The notes beneath the pieces are model-generated. The model searched no databases. It worked only from the letters and a program-made list of their open reading frames with translations, and had not been told where the DNA came from. This document shows, piece by piece, positions 11,640 through 22,870 of a stretch of 64,000 bases of DNA. Position numbers and translations under genes: made by a program. Source of the stretch: Acanthaster planci (Eukaryota; Echinodermata; Asteroidea; Valvatida; Acanthasteridae). The DNA lies in NCBI RefSeq assembly GCF_001949145.1, contig NW_019091361.1:1900866-1964865 (forward strand), given 5' to 3'. The stretch's first letter is position 1. Each line of letters opens with the position of its first letter.

Positions 11640-12110
11640 ATTTCTGTGTGCGAGGTTCTATAACCGTGTTTACAATGCCGACTTTTTCTTATAAATAGTA
11701 ACATGGTAAACAGTACATGGAATTCGGAGCAGTAACAATAGCTATTGTTATTGGCTATATACCGTTAACATTGGCTATACTTCAATGTGCATGGAGCAAT
11801 GCAATACATGTTTTGTAGCTGTGCCTGCGTTAAAATAACAGAAGCCGTCATGCTCCTGGTAGCAATTATTGTCACCGTCTCCGCCCGCCTTCCGCCCACA
11901 TGCATTAGTCTCATTTTCGTGAGTATCACCTAAAGCCGTGGGGAGTCATCTCGTGCGCAACTGGTAATGATTTGTAATGAACTTGTAATAATAATATGAA
12001 TAGGAAATGAATTAAAATGTAATGTCAAATAAAATGACTTCGAGGCAAAAAACTACCTGAAAACAGCAAATAGTTGACATAAAGTTATTAAACTGTCTAA
12101 GAATGAAAGA
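11640..12110. repeat. Lectin-cluster spacer repeat, copy 1
   Basis: Contains the block GGAGTCATCTCGTGCGCAAC at about 11941 followed by GTAATGATTTGTAATGAACT, and an AATAAAATGACTTCGAGG stretch. Related blocks lie at 15.65-15.8, 16.55-16.93, 20.44-20.61, 22.74-22.87 and 26.27-26.56 kb. The repeat marks the duplicated unit between lectin genes. Confidence 0.7.
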
Positions 12111-12904
12111 CTTAATTACTTATTTCACGAATATTCTGATGTCACGTGATGTCCCGACAAACGCGCTTTTAAACCAAATACCTTGCGAAAACATTATGTG
12201 AAGAAGGAATAGAGCCTGAAAGTTGACCCCTGATGGCGCGCTTCCGGAACCCTTGGATAGGAAAAATAACGTGCAAAGATTTTAGAATTTATAATATTTT
12301 TTTGTTCAGTTACTTCTTGAAAAACCCAACTCAGAAAAGGGGCTTTGGAAAATATTTGCTAATGGGCCTATATCAATTTATAGAAACTGAAAAATCACCT
12401 GACCTAAAAGAGAAATATCCTGCCAAAAAATGACCCATCACTTCTGAAAATCTAAATTACATGAAGACAGTGCAAAGAAGCAGTCCCGTATGCAGATAAA
12501 AATTTACGGTTTAAAATTTTATGGTAGTTCGTCGGTAAAAGCCAAAATAAAACAGATCAAATTTTTTATGCAGTCTTATAATTAAGAAGTAATAGAACCT
12601 AAAGCAATATTCTACTTCAATTACGAATGATTCTGATCTTTTATCTAACCTTTGCCGACAACAACTGCGTGATGTCAACTCAACGTGAACCCTTCGACTG
12701 CAACTAGGTAAATCTTTGCAACGTTGTACAATCTCGTAGTCACGTAAGCACGGACAGTAAAAACAAACGTTAATTAACATGGAGACCTAGGTACGATATC
12801 GCCAGACGTGAAAGGTTGTTAAGTTAAGAAAAATCGTTTTTTACCCATCTCCAGGTGAGTTTTCCTAAATATTACTTGAGGAAGACAAAGGTAAAATTCC
12901 AACA

Positions 12905-13156
12905 GGAGTCAGGTTGGCGTAGCAGTTCTTTCCTCGCTTTCCACCTCTGCGGTCCAGGTTCGAATCCCGGCCCGGTCCACATGTGGATTGGGTTTTCAGT
13001 CCCTACCTTAATCCATGGGTTTTACCCAGAATATTCCTTTGGGATTTTCCTCCCACCTCTAAAACTGTAACTGCTTCTCATTGTTTCCTCTCTACAGTGC
13101 CTAGGGCGCTTTTGAGGAATCCTTGGTGTTATTACCCAAAATATGTAATAATAATG
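12905..13156 (+). mobile_element. tRNA-derived SINE, family 1, copy A
   Basis: It starts GGAGTCAGGTTGGCGTAGCA (degenerate A box) with a B box AGGTTCGAATCCC about 40 bp on, then a non-tRNA body and an AATAATAATG tail. It aligns nearly full length with 59058-58786 on the other strand, so it is a dispersed SINE and not a functional tRNA. Confidence 0.85.
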
Positions 13157-13736
13157 AGCGTTTTATGGGGTGGTTTCAGTTAGGAATTATTTTTCCAAAC
13201 ATTATCGCACGTAATTGGACGGCCCAATGTAACCCCCCCCCCAGAGGAGGACAGCGCAAGGGTTCCAGAAGCTCGCTGCGTGATCTTTTACTGTCAGGCT
13301 TTATTGAAAGGTTTTAAGTTACCTGTTGACTTCAAAACGTTAATTTTGATGGAAGAAAAAAATGATAAAACAGTACCATTCTGTGGCTGTGTTCCTTTAT
13401 TGATACATACACTTAAGTCAGATTTAGCAGTATCAAAAGAGTGCAAATATTAAGATGACACTTTTCTGTAAGTTACGGAATTCTGAGTAAATACCTTTCT
13501 GTTCCCATTACTATCACCGTAGTTTTGGTGTTTAGAAGAAAAGACGTGCAACGTTAAGCATCAATAACAGCAACATCTTAGTCAACAACAGGTTTGGGAT
13601 ACACGCAGCTTCTCGGTGTCTGCCATTAATATCTTTTATAACACTCCATGCGTCAATAGTTGAAATAAAATGGCAAAGGTCACATCGAGGTTTCGTATAT
13701 TGTGTAATCAGTATCTTTCTTTAACTGTAGCTACCA

Positions 13737-13750
13737 GCTGCCATGGTAAC
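13737..13750 (+). promoter_or_regulatory. X-box (RFX site) of lectin copy 2
   Basis: GCTGCCATGGTAAC, one base off the perfect palindrome, ending 185 bp before the ATG at 13936. The flanking TGTAGCTACCAG is shared with copy 3. Confidence 0.6.
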
Positions 13751-13935
13751 CAGGCCTCAAGTGTGCAATCAGCCACCATAGTAATTGCTACCTTGGAAGC
13801 AACTGCTGAATTGAATTGATTTTTCCTGTTACACTTACTGGCAGTGCGTACGGGCCGTATGAATTGCAACCCGAGTTCCTTTTTCGAATGCAGAATAACT
13901 AGACACCGTTCGTATTATATTTTGGAAAAAAAAAG

Positions 13936-14454
13936 ATGTCACCCTGTTTCGTTTTCGTCTTTCTGGCATTTGCAAGCAGTGTTTTATGCTCCTCTCAATC
14001 ATGCGATCGACACCATGGGCTTTGCATAGCTCCCTGGAACAAATGGGGTAGATTTTGCTATATCCTCACCAAACAGCCTCTCTCGTATGACGACGCCCGT
14101 CAGGCCTGTGGTGAGCTGGGAGCCAAGATGGCAGTGCCACGCTCGGACCAGGAGAACGACTTCATGGCAAGCCAGGCCCTTGGCAGCACCGTCTGGATTG
14201 CGTGCAGCGATCGCAAGCAGGAAGGCGACTGGAAGTGTGAGGGGTCCCACGATTGGAATTACACCAACTGGGGAAGTGGTCAGCCTGATAATTATGACAG
14301 GCATGAGCATTGTGCAGCCATAAGATCATCAGATAAGAAGTGGAACGACTTTGGATGCAACACTAAACTGTTGGCTGTTTGCAAACACCAATCTCATATC
14401 CCCTGCTTCACTGCAAACAGTGAAGGCCGGTTGGAATGTAATTCCTGTCTCTAA
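13936..14454 (+). CDS. Secreted single-exon C-type lectin, copy 2
   Basis: 172 aa with the same plan as copy 1: signal peptide ending SSVLC, SCDRHHGLC, WIACSDRKQEGDWKC, QPDNYDRHE and KWNDFGC. QPD and WND are intact. The putative binding loop after QPDN reads YDRHE. The tail has one extra cysteine (LECNSCL), giving 12 mature cysteines. A GATAAA lies 25 bp after the stop (14479-14484). The conserved GAATAACTAGACAC block sits about 40-55 bp before the ATG, probably in the 5' UTR or initiator region. Confidence 0.9.
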   Translation: MSPCFVFVFLAFASSVLCSSQSCDRHHGLCIAPWNKWGRFCYILTKQPLSYDDARQACGELGAKMAVPRSDQENDFMASQALGSTVWIACSDRKQEGDWKCEGSHDWNYTNWGSGQPDNYDRHEHCAAIRSSDKKWNDFGCNTKLLAVCKHQSHIPCFTANSEGRLECNSCL

Positions 14455-15076
14455 ACCCTAACTTCTACCCACGCCCAAGATAAAGTGATGACGGAAATCA
14501 ATGTTTCTATCTGAGTGTTTGTCCATAGTTTGACTCGTATCGTGTTCAACTGGAACGCAATGTGGGGGGGGGGGCGAACAATCATTGAAAATGTCATCAC
14601 GCATTTCCATGGTTGAATTTTAAAAACCGTTTTGCCAGCTCAACACCATCTGCATAAACACAGAGCCGATGTAAATGTTTCCATGCTGCCCTTGGTGATC
14701 CTCCCTTCAATAGTGAATTCCGAATTCAGGTTAATTGGTATATCGTGGAAGCAACCACTTTCCACTTGAGAGTAGGAGATGATGAAAACGAGCTTTTATT
14801 TGCGAATTGACCTCAATGTGTTCCATCGAAGGGCGCTCGACTATTTTTGCACTTCAGCTATGTGCGACTTCAAACCAAGCGCTCTCAGCTCATCACTGCT
14901 TAGAGCGTTGCCAGTACGCTGATGTACAGGAGACGCACTACCATGATTCAAACACATGCTGATATGTGGGGTTGTACTAATTCAAAGCTCAAAGGAAACA
15001 AATGATCATCTGCCCGCGTTTGTTAATGCCTTTATGAAATGCCCAATCCTTAATGACTGTTACAACAAACCAGCTC

Positions 15077-15306
15077 CCCCTCTGGGAAATTGGAAATCTA
15101 GGGGGATGGGGGAGCCGTTACCACGCCATCTGCAGCGTGTCGATGTGCGTTACCTTCATGTGGACATAGAGCTATTCAACAAGGTTCTTGCAAGAGCTGT
15201 CTGTTTTACTAACTCAGTGGCTTAGCCACCGGAGGGTGGACTTCCCATCAGGGAACTTTTGCCCAGCCACCCTCATCCTCTGAGAAGAGCCTGGCTACAA
15301 CATTGG
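15077..15306. mobile_element. Degenerate copy of the CAGTGGCGTAGC element
   Basis: CAGTGGCTTAGCCACC at 15214 and CCTCTGAGAAGAGCCTGGCT near 15290 match the copy at 25696-25952. Both sit just upstream of a second-lineage lectin relic, so element and relic were duplicated together. Confidence 0.55.
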
Positions 15307-15488
15307 GTGTTGTCATGGTAAATTACCCTTTCACCAGCTATTTCAAATCGTAAAATTGATTTGCTTCACTGAGATATGGATCCGACTGCCATGGCATGTA
15401 TGTGTATACTACGATTGTTGGTGTTACACTGGCCTCCTCCCCTGGTGCCATACGAAGACAGTTGCACTGATAAAAAAAACGCTTGGAA

Positions 15489-15755
15489 TTTGCGTTTAGT
15501 TTGACAGATATCATATCTTTTCAAATATTTGGCATCCACGTACTGTTGGCAATTCTGAGAGAGACCTTAAGCCGTTCTATATCGTGCGATCAAGGCAGCG
15601 GGCTCTTCACTGCCCCCTGGGAAGAAATGGGATGGATTTTATTCCGTTATTCAAAGCTGTGTGCCAGCATTTTGATGGAAGTTACCCTGATGAATGGCAA
15701 CCATTGTCACCGTCGTCGTCCATATCCTGATCATTATTTAGTGTCCATTTCATAA
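15489..15755 (+). pseudogene. Second-lineage C-type lectin relic (CTL-B), copy 1
   Basis: The frame reads a hydrophobic leader (SFQIFGIHVLLAIL) and then SCDQGSGLFTAPWEEMGWIL, which aligns to SCDRRHGLCIAPWKKWGRFC of the intact lectins. The C-terminal two thirds of the domain are missing and two cysteines are replaced. Its sister relics lie at 26155 and 29615. No QPD or WND remains. Confidence 0.65.
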
Positions 15756-15805
15756 GTATCACCTAAGGCCGTAAGGAGTCATCTCGTGCGCGACTGGTAA
15801 TATAT
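15640..15805. repeat. Lectin-cluster spacer repeat, copy 2
   Basis: CAACCATTGTCACCGTCGTC, then GGAGTCATCTCGTGCGCGAC at 15775-15794. It directly follows the CTL-B relic. The 3' part of the repeat resumes at about 16090-16220. Confidence 0.65.
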
Positions 15806-16539
15806 TCATTCAATCAATCAATCATCTCACTTTATTTCCACATACGACAAAATATTGTATATTTAGTGTTTAGCAGAAGAAAATATGTAATATACATGAG
15901 GAGCTATTCTATAAGAAACAAGCTCGTCAAGAATGGGAACCCTTTAAACAGATTTCTCTCAAGTTTCATTAGTGAGAGATTTTAAGAAATCATCAATGAT
16001 AACGTCTTTTACAATGTCTAAAGAGAAATATCGATTCATTAATACATAGTATAATCAAGAATAGAAGATAGAGACAAGGTTTCATTTGATCTTGTAAAAA
16101 TATTATGGATGAGAAGTGAAATAAAATACGATGCCAAGTACAATGACGACGAAGCAATGTAAAACCAATCAACAGTTGACATATACAGCTATTAAGCTAA
16201 GCATGACGCCAACAGGTTTGTAGTCAAGAAAAATTGAACTGTATATTTGACAAATATTCTGATGTCATGTGATTTTTCGACAAATGTGCTTTCGAAACAA
16301 GTTACTGCTTTGCTTTGGTGTTTAAAGTCAAGGTGATTAAATCGGTCAACCCTGAAAACTTTGATATCTTGTTTCAAAATAAAAACAAACCTCTACTTAT
16401 GAGAATTACATACAAAAAGAACACAATCGTAAATGGAACCCGGGAATTCTGAATTTAAGCAGTATCATCAGTGTGAAAGTAACACTTCTAATGTAGAGTA
16501 GATTAACTAGGAAATTATGTCGGAAACTCCTTCCTCTGT

Positions 16540-16930
16540 GATTTTTGTGTGCAAGGTTCTATTACCCTGTTGAAAATGCTAACTATCCTTATAAATAGTA
16601 TACAATACATGGATGTTGAAAGCGGTATTATAGATTATTGGCTTTATACCGTTGATATTGGCTATACTCCAATCATGTGCAAGGAGCAGTGCAATACCTC
16701 TTTTGTAACTCTGCCTGCAGTATCTGACGGAAGCCATTATGTTCCTGATAGAAAACAATGTAAACGCCTCCGCCCACCTTCCGCTCAAATTAGTTTCACG
16801 AGTATAACTTGTAAAAACTATTATGAAAACAAAATGAATTAAAATGTAATGCTAAATAAAATGACCACGAAGCAAAGTAAAACCTACGTAATAGCAGTGA
16901 ATAGTTGACATAAAAAAATTACACTAAGTA
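16540..16930. repeat. Lectin-cluster spacer repeat, copy 3
   Basis: It aligns with 11640-12060 over TTGTGTGCAAGGTTCTAT, TTATAAATAGTA, GGCTATACTCCAAT, CGCCTCCGCCCACCTTCCGC and AATAAAATGACC. It lacks the CACGTG-type block. Confidence 0.65.
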
Positions 16931-17447
16931 TGACGCCGACAGGTTTGTAGTAAAAAACGCGATGTTTCGACAAATGTGCTTTCGAACGAAATACTCCGTG
17001 AAAAAGTATATATGCAGAAGGAATTGAAAAGTTTCCTGTTGACTTGAAAACGTTCATTTCGATGAAGCAAAAATGATACAACGGTACCGGTATGTGGCTG
17101 TGATCGTTTACTGAGGCCTACATTAAAGTCAGATTTAGCAGTATCAAAAGAGTGCAAATGATAAGAAGACACTTTTCTGTATGTTGCTGAATTTAAGTAA
17201 ATACCTTTCTATTCTCATTATTATGACCATATTTTTTGGTGTTTAGAAGAAAAGACGTGCGACAGCAAGCTCAATAACAGCAACATTTTAGTCAACAACA
17301 GGTTTGGGATACATGCAACGTCTCAGTGTCTGCAATTAATATCTTTTATGACATTCAGTGCGTGCATAGTTGAAATAAAAATAGCAAAGGTCACATCGAG
17401 GTTTTGTATATTGTGTAACAATTATCTTTCTTTAACTGTAGCTACCA

Positions 17448-17461
17448 GTTGCTATGGTAAC
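17448..17461 (+). promoter_or_regulatory. X-box (RFX site) of lectin copy 3
   Basis: GTTGCTATGGTAAC fits the relaxed X-box consensus RYYNYY-N-RRNRAC and ends 188 bp before the ATG at 17650. A TATAAA-like GTATAAATTGCAAC lies near 17570. Confidence 0.6.
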
Positions 17462-17649
17462 CAAGTCTTAAGTGCGTAATCAGTCGCCATGATGATTGTT
17501 GCTACCTTGGAGGCAATTGTTGAATTGAATAGATTCTTCCTGCTATACTAATTGGCAGTGCACACGAGCCGTATAAATTGCAACCAGAGTCATTTTTCAA
17601 ATGCAGAATAACTAGACACAGAGTGTTGGTATCATATTTTTAAAAAAAG

Positions 17650-18174
17650 ATGTCGCCCCGTTTCGTTTTCTTGCTGGCATTTGCAATCCTTCTAAGCTGG
17701 GGCTTATGCTCCTTTGTGTCATGCAATCGACGCCATGGGCTTTGCATAGATCCCTGGAAGAAATGGGGTAGATTTTGCTACCTCCTCACCAAACAGCCCA
17801 ACTCGTTTGACGACGCCCGTCATACCTGTCGTAAGCTGGGAGCCAAGATGGCAGTGCCACGCTCGGACCAGGAGAACGACTTCATGGCAAGCCATGCCCT
17901 TGGCAGCACCGTCTGGATTGCGTGCAGCGATCGCAAGCAGGAAGGCGACTGGAAGTGTGAGGGGTCCGGCGAGCGGAATTACACCAACTGGGGAAGCGGT
18001 CAGCCTGATAATTATGACAGGCAGGAGGATTGTGCAACCATGAGGTCATCAGACAAGAAGTGGAATGACCGTAGATGTAACACTAAGTTGCTTGCTGTTT
18101 GCAAAGAACAACCTCGTATTCAGTGCTTTACTGCAAACAGTGAAGGCCGGCTGGAATTTAATTCCTGTATCTAA
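17650..18174 (+). CDS. Secreted single-exon C-type lectin, copy 3
   Basis: 174 aa, two residues longer in the signal peptide (MSPRFVFLLAFAILLSWGLC). The mature start is SCNRRHGLC. QPDNYDRQEDC and KWNDRRC differ from the other copies around the binding site (ED in place of EH; RR before the cysteine), while the framework KLGAKMAVPRSDQENDFMA is unchanged. The tail is CFTANSEGRLEFNSCI. GATAAA lies at 18199-18204, 25 bp after the stop. Confidence 0.9.
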   Translation: MSPRFVFLLAFAILLSWGLCSFVSCNRRHGLCIDPWKKWGRFCYLLTKQPNSFDDARHTCRKLGAKMAVPRSDQENDFMASHALGSTVWIACSDRKQEGDWKCEGSGERNYTNWGSGQPDNYDRQEDCATMRSSDKKWNDRRCNTKLLAVCKEQPRIQCFTANSEGRLEFNSCI

Positions 18175-18479
18175 ACAGTAACTTTTAATGACGCCCAAGA
18201 TAAAGTGATATGTGAGTGCTGCCCATAGTTTGGCTTTCATCATCGTGTTTAGTAAAATTGGACGAACTGTTGGAGGCCCAGCAATCATTGGAAATGTCAT
18301 CATTCGATCAAAATAATGGTCGAATCTTGGAAACCGTTTCGTCAGCTCAACAAAGAAAGCTGTACAAACAAAGAGCCGATGTAAATGTTCTCCAACTGCA
18401 TCCTTTGAACCTCTGTACAAACCCAATGTTTTGACTGGCATCGAATCATCGAATTGTCAGTTTAGTATAACAGATAATA

Positions 18480-20440
18480 ATAAGACAAACAAACTTGTTT
18501 CGATCTAAGTGGTATGCCCAATGGTTGGCTAAATTTTGCGCTTGTAGGTCTTACATCAACCAAGACCAAACATTCGTACAAGTCATCACGGGTGTAGAAT
18601 AAGAGAAAAGTGAGTCTACCCAAATTCGCAATAATCAGGATTGGCGATTATTTTTTTTTTATTATTAAAAGAATCTGATTTGTAGAAAATCTCAATCTGA
18701 TTTTAAAAATTTTTGTTTTTTATTTTTATAAAAAGTGAATACCATTCGGTTCAATGTCGAAGTAAATTAGCTGCCTGTTTGTGACCTTTCTTTTATTTAT
18801 TTCTTTGTTACAAATATAAGAAAATGGATTAAAATTAAGAAATGTAAACCAAATAACTTTATTAAAATCACAAGCCACCTTAAATATTGTCTAAGTCCAA
18901 GTAAAATGTATGCAGTATAGTACCTACACGTACCCACAGAGAAGACAGTTCCTTCAGAGATATTGGTACAGGCACCAAGGGTAAAGTGCCCACCAGCGTT
19001 TAAACCGAATTTCAGGTTTTGACTATAGAAGAGTCCACAGATATGAATGAAAGAAATGACATTTATGTATTTATTTTACATACTATTATGAAGGTAGAAA
19101 ATGCTGGCATTTTGCCTTGCTCTAATGTGTACAAAAGGCATTTGTTTTCATTCCTTTGTGATTTAATACAGTAACAACTCAGGCCTGATTGAAACTCGCT
19201 GTATAAAGAACGTTTTGTAACTGGTTTTGATTTCACTGCATAATTACCAACATTTTGAATTACAATAAAATACGTATGTACTTGTAGAGATAAAAGTGTT
19301 TAGAGATCCCACGTGACGAAATCAAGGCTACTTTTTTGTGATTTTGTAATTATATATTTGCAGATTTTCCATATATTATACTTGCTTTGATTTTTGACCA
19401 CACTGCAAAAACTGGGGTGTTAAATTTAACACCACCGGTGTTATCAGACGACTACACCAACACTTTTCACTAGTGTTAAAAGTTATTTGTTGTTACTTTT
19501 AGCACCCTTCGGTGCACCGTAACACTCATAGGTGTGCAAATTAACACCAGCTGTGTTAAAGTAACATCCTATGGTGCAACGCATTAGCCAATTAGAACGG
19601 GCGAAATTTGTCGACCTTTTCCAAACGCGCATTGGGTCGACAAATTTCGCGCATTGTGATTGGCCAACGCGTTGAAATTCTTGGAGGCGCACTATTGTGA
19701 AACGCCTGTACTGAATTGTTTACTGGACAAGTAGTGTGTGCGGTATTGTACGTTGCGTGGGCTGCAGGGCATTGCCTGCCTAATTTTCACAGGTGTTACC
19801 AAGTTTTTGTTGTGATTTGTATTACTTTATTTTTTTCACCACTTGTAATATTTGTACATTTTTATTAATCTTATTTTATCCGCTTGTGATTATAGGCTGG
19901 TTTGATAGTAGATTGTTTGGGACCATGTTTAATAAGTGTATCTTCAATCCTTTCTAGTTTGCTGTGATTTGTAGGTTTTTGATTTAGTTTGTCGTAATCT
20001 AGAACTAATGAGTGCCTGCCCACTTTTCACAGGCCAGACCCCACACAAATAAAACAGCAGAAGCACAATCCTGACATGGTGTGCAGTCAGTCTTTGGTAA
20101 ATGGTAGTTTCACCAATCCACCCACCCCCTGCTCTCCAAACCCCCGAACCTGTGTACCCTCTTCCCACCCAGGGCCTCGGAATGTGGAGGCCATCTGCCA
20201 GGCAGAAAGGCCTCGCTGGAACCCCAACGGCCACTCTCACAAAAGGCAGGTACGTACACTGTTTACCCTGTTAAACCTGTTAAACCCTGTCGGAAGTGGA
20301 CACTTCTGAAGTGAAATTCAATCTATGCACTGAATCAAAAACCTTGAATTGAACAAAACCCAGACTGTGTGAAACACGTGTATTCATATAAGGTGGCGAC
20401 GGCACAACGCAACGCAATTTTGTCGGCTATAGAACACCAT
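18480..20440. other. Spacer with AT-rich DNA, GTGTTA-motif cluster and MITE
   Basis: About 18.6-19.35 kb is very AT-rich with no recognised gene. At 19410-19575 GTGTTA/TAACAC motifs occur densely in both orientations (for example AACACCACCGGTGTTA). At 19576-19706 lies a truncated MITE. About 20030-20330 is C-rich and locally open but unrecognised; a GTACGT donor-like site lies near 20250. Confidence 0.5.
19576..19706. mobile_element. Palindromic 164-bp MITE, truncated copy
   Basis: It shares GACAAATTTCGCGCATTGTG, TTGGCCAACGCGTTG and CTTGGAGGCGCACT with the full copies at 40930-41093 and 44811-44974. The left terminal inverted repeat is missing. Confidence 0.75.
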
Positions 20441-20610
20441 ACCTCGGGCCATAATAAGTCATCACGTGCACGACTGGTGATGATGATTTGTAATGAACTC
20501 GTAAAAAGTATAATGAAAAGAAAATGAATTTATAATGCTGAATAAAATGACTACGAAGCCAAAAAAAAAATAAATAAAACGAAACAAAAAACTATGTAAA
20601 CAACATTGAA
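20440..20610. repeat. Lectin-cluster spacer repeat, copy 4
   Basis: TCATCACGTGCACGACTGG at about 20460, then TTGTAATGAACTCGTAAAAA and GAATAAAATGACTACGAAGC. The LINE begins just beyond it. Confidence 0.7.
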
Positions 20611-22228
20611 ATAATGGGCGACATGTACTATGGAGTCTCCTGTCGATGCGACGGGTGAGTAGGCAGCTGGTCATTTGCCGGCGTGGGACTTCACGTGAGA
20701 ATGAAGACCGATTCGTGACGCACATGACCGGCCACAGATGCTGCAAAGGAATGCATCCACAGAAGACGAACTCTGTTTCCTTCTCTCCTTCTTTGCTGGA
20801 ATAGCAGCAGCTCTGATGGCTTCAAAAGCCTTTGTGCCTTGTGTACACCGGTGCCTCCAACGAGCTCTCTCGTGGGTAGTTGCTTCCCAAGAGTTCACAT
20901 CGATGTTGCAGCTCTTGGAGTTTGCCTTCAGGGTGTCCTTGTATCTCTTGAAGGGTTTTCCCTGGTCGCGGTGCCCCCTGCTTCAACTGTTCGTACAGCA
21001 GCATCTTTGGAATCCTGTCATCTTCCATACGGACAATATTTCCTGTCAATCTCAGCTGGCACTTGAAGTTCAAGCATTCGATACTGGGGAGGCCACACTT
21101 TTCCAGGACTTGGAGGTTGGACACTCTGTCCTGCCAACTGATGCTGCAGATCTTCCGTAGACATCGTTGGTGGAACTGCTCTAGCTGCTGAATGTGCCGG
21201 GGGGGGGAGGTGGTACACGTCTCGCAACAATAGAGAAGTGCACCCAGGGCTGCAGCTCTATACACGGCAATCTCAGTGGAAAATCGGATGCCGTAGTCTT
21301 GCCAGAGTCTCTTTATCAGTCGGCCGAAGGCCACGCTTGCCTTTCCAATGCGCTGCATCACCTCAGCGTCCAAAGATCCACTGCTCTTTGGACGCTGGGT
21401 AGTAGAACTTGTCCAGAGTCTTGATCTCTGTGTCGTTGATGACGGTGGGAGATGGTTGTGATGCATTGTCAGCCCGTGATGGTAAGGGCTGAAACATGGC
21501 TTCAGTCTTTCCAAGACTGATTGTCAGTCCAAATCGTCTGCAGACAGCTGCGAAGCGATCTATCATATATACTGCATGTCATCGTGGAGGTGTGCAGCCA
21601 GTGCACAGTCGTCTGCGAAGACGAACTCGCGCAGAATGGCTTCAAACACTTTGGTTTTGGCTTAGAGTCTTTACAGGTTGAAAAGTTTCCCATCAGTGCG
21701 GAACTGGATGTACACTCTTCTGTCACAGTCGCTGAAGGCGTCGAGCAGCATCGCTGCAAACATGATGGAGAAGAAGGTTGGGGCAAGCACACAGCCCTGC
21801 TTCACTCCGTTGTTCACTTGGAAGGGACCGAGGCGTAACCGTCCTCTAGGACTCGAGCTTGCATGCCGTAATGGAAGGAGGCAATCAGCGCTGCGCGCTT
21901 GTCTGGGCAGCCAAACTTCTGCAGAATTTTCCACAGGCCGTTCCGGTTCACGGTATCGAAGGCCTTGCTGAAGTCTACGAACACCAGGTGGAGCTCTTGA
22001 TTCTGTTTACAGCATTTCTGCTGTAGCTTCCCATGTCGCTGGTGCTCCTGCCTGCATGAAATCTGCACTGTGATTCAGGGACGATGTTCTTAATGACGTT
22101 CCTGGTGAGTCTGTTGGGGGATGACCCTGGCGAGGACCTTCCCAGCGATGCACAGAAGCGATATCCCGCGGTGATTGTCACAGGAAGTCTTGTCTCCTTT
22201 CCTCTTGTTGATGTGCACTATGGATGCA
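20611..22228 (-). mobile_element. 5'-truncated, frameshifted non-LTR retrotransposon (LINE)
   Basis: Read on the - strand, from 22228 down: HRGISLLCIAGK, RAGRSTSDM-like, FVDFSKAFDTVNRNGLW, VKQGCVLAPTFFSIMFAAML, FADD (catalytic motif, 21619-21608), ISLGKTEAM, LLYCCETCTTSPPRHIQQLE, CLRKICSISWQDRV, and a C-terminal zinc-finger-like CSICGRSCASRIGLHSH near 20700. This is the reverse-transcriptase half of a non-LTR element; endonuclease and ORF1 are absent. At least four frame changes make it dead. Its truncated 5' end abuts lectin coding sequence at about 22228. Confidence 0.9.
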
Positions 22229-22614
22229 TCAAACAGCCCCACTCGTATGACGACGCCAGTCAAGCTTGTCGTAAGCTGGGAGCCAAGATGGCAGTGCGAC
22301 GCTCGGACCAGGAGAACAACTTAATGGCAAGCCAGGCCCTTGGCAGCACCGTCTGGGTTGCGTGTAGCGATCGCAAGCAGGAAGGCGACTGGAAGTGTGA
22401 GGGGTCCCACGATTGGAATTACACCAACTGGAGAAGCGGTCAGCCTGATAATTTTAAAATGCAGGAGCACTGTGCAGCCATAAGGTCATCAGACAAGAGG
22501 TGGAACGACAATCTCTGCAATGTGAAGATACTGGCTGTTTGCAAAGAACAACCTCGTATCCACTGCTTCACTGCAAACAGCGAAGGCCGGCTGGAATCTA
22601 ATTCCTGTACCTAA
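22084..22614 (+). pseudogene. Decapitated lectin copy 4 fused in frame to antisense LINE sequence
   Basis: From about 22229 the frame carries lectin codons corresponding to residue 46 onwards (KQPHSYDDASQACRKLGAKM ... QPDNFKMQEHC ... KWNDNLC ... CFTANSEGRLESNSCT) with no stop. The native promoter, signal peptide, C23, C30, C41 and the first strand are gone. Instead an ATG at 22084 inside antisense LINE DNA opens a fused frame of 176 aa that starts MFLMTFLVSLLGDD, a short hydrophobic run. AATAAA follows at 22639-22644. It is probably a pseudogene; the intact frame leaves expression possible. Confidence 0.7.
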
Positions 22615-22739
22615 ATTGTAACTTTTAAGGACGCCCAAAATAAAGTGATGAAGGGAAATCGAAGTTCCTACCGGAGTATTTACCTGTAGTTTGCCCTGTA
22701 ATTACTAAATTTAACAGATTTGAACGTATACTGCTGGCA

Positions 22740-22870
22740 GCCCAGAAGCCATTTTGTTCTTGACAGCAACCATTTTGGTACCGCCTCCGCCGACCTATAT
22801 AGTTTCATTTCCATCAGTATCACCCAAGCTTGTAAGGAGTCATCACGTGCGCGACTGGGAATGAATTCAA
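22740..22870. repeat. Lectin-cluster spacer repeat, copy 5
   Basis: GACAGCAACCATTTTGGTAC, CGCCTCCGCCGACC and GGAGTCATCACGTGCGCGAC (22836-22855). A truncated copy. Confidence 0.65.

Larger units (their letters stand above)
10973..13736. other. Spacer between lectin copies 1 and 2
   Basis: Holds the spacer repeat (11640-12110) and a tRNA-derived SINE (12905-13156). The rest is AT-rich. From about 13320 it matches the upstream flank of copy 3 (CCTGTTGACTT, TTAAGTCAGATTTAGCAGTA). No other gene is visible. Confidence 0.6.

Noticed and set aside
12905-12980. Functional tRNA gene
   Set aside because: A near-identical long copy exists at 58786-59058, and the A box is degenerate: a SINE head.
20030-20250. 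C-rich open + strand stretch ending in a donor-like GTACGT
   Set aside because: No recognisable protein, no paired exon; may be part of an old repeat.
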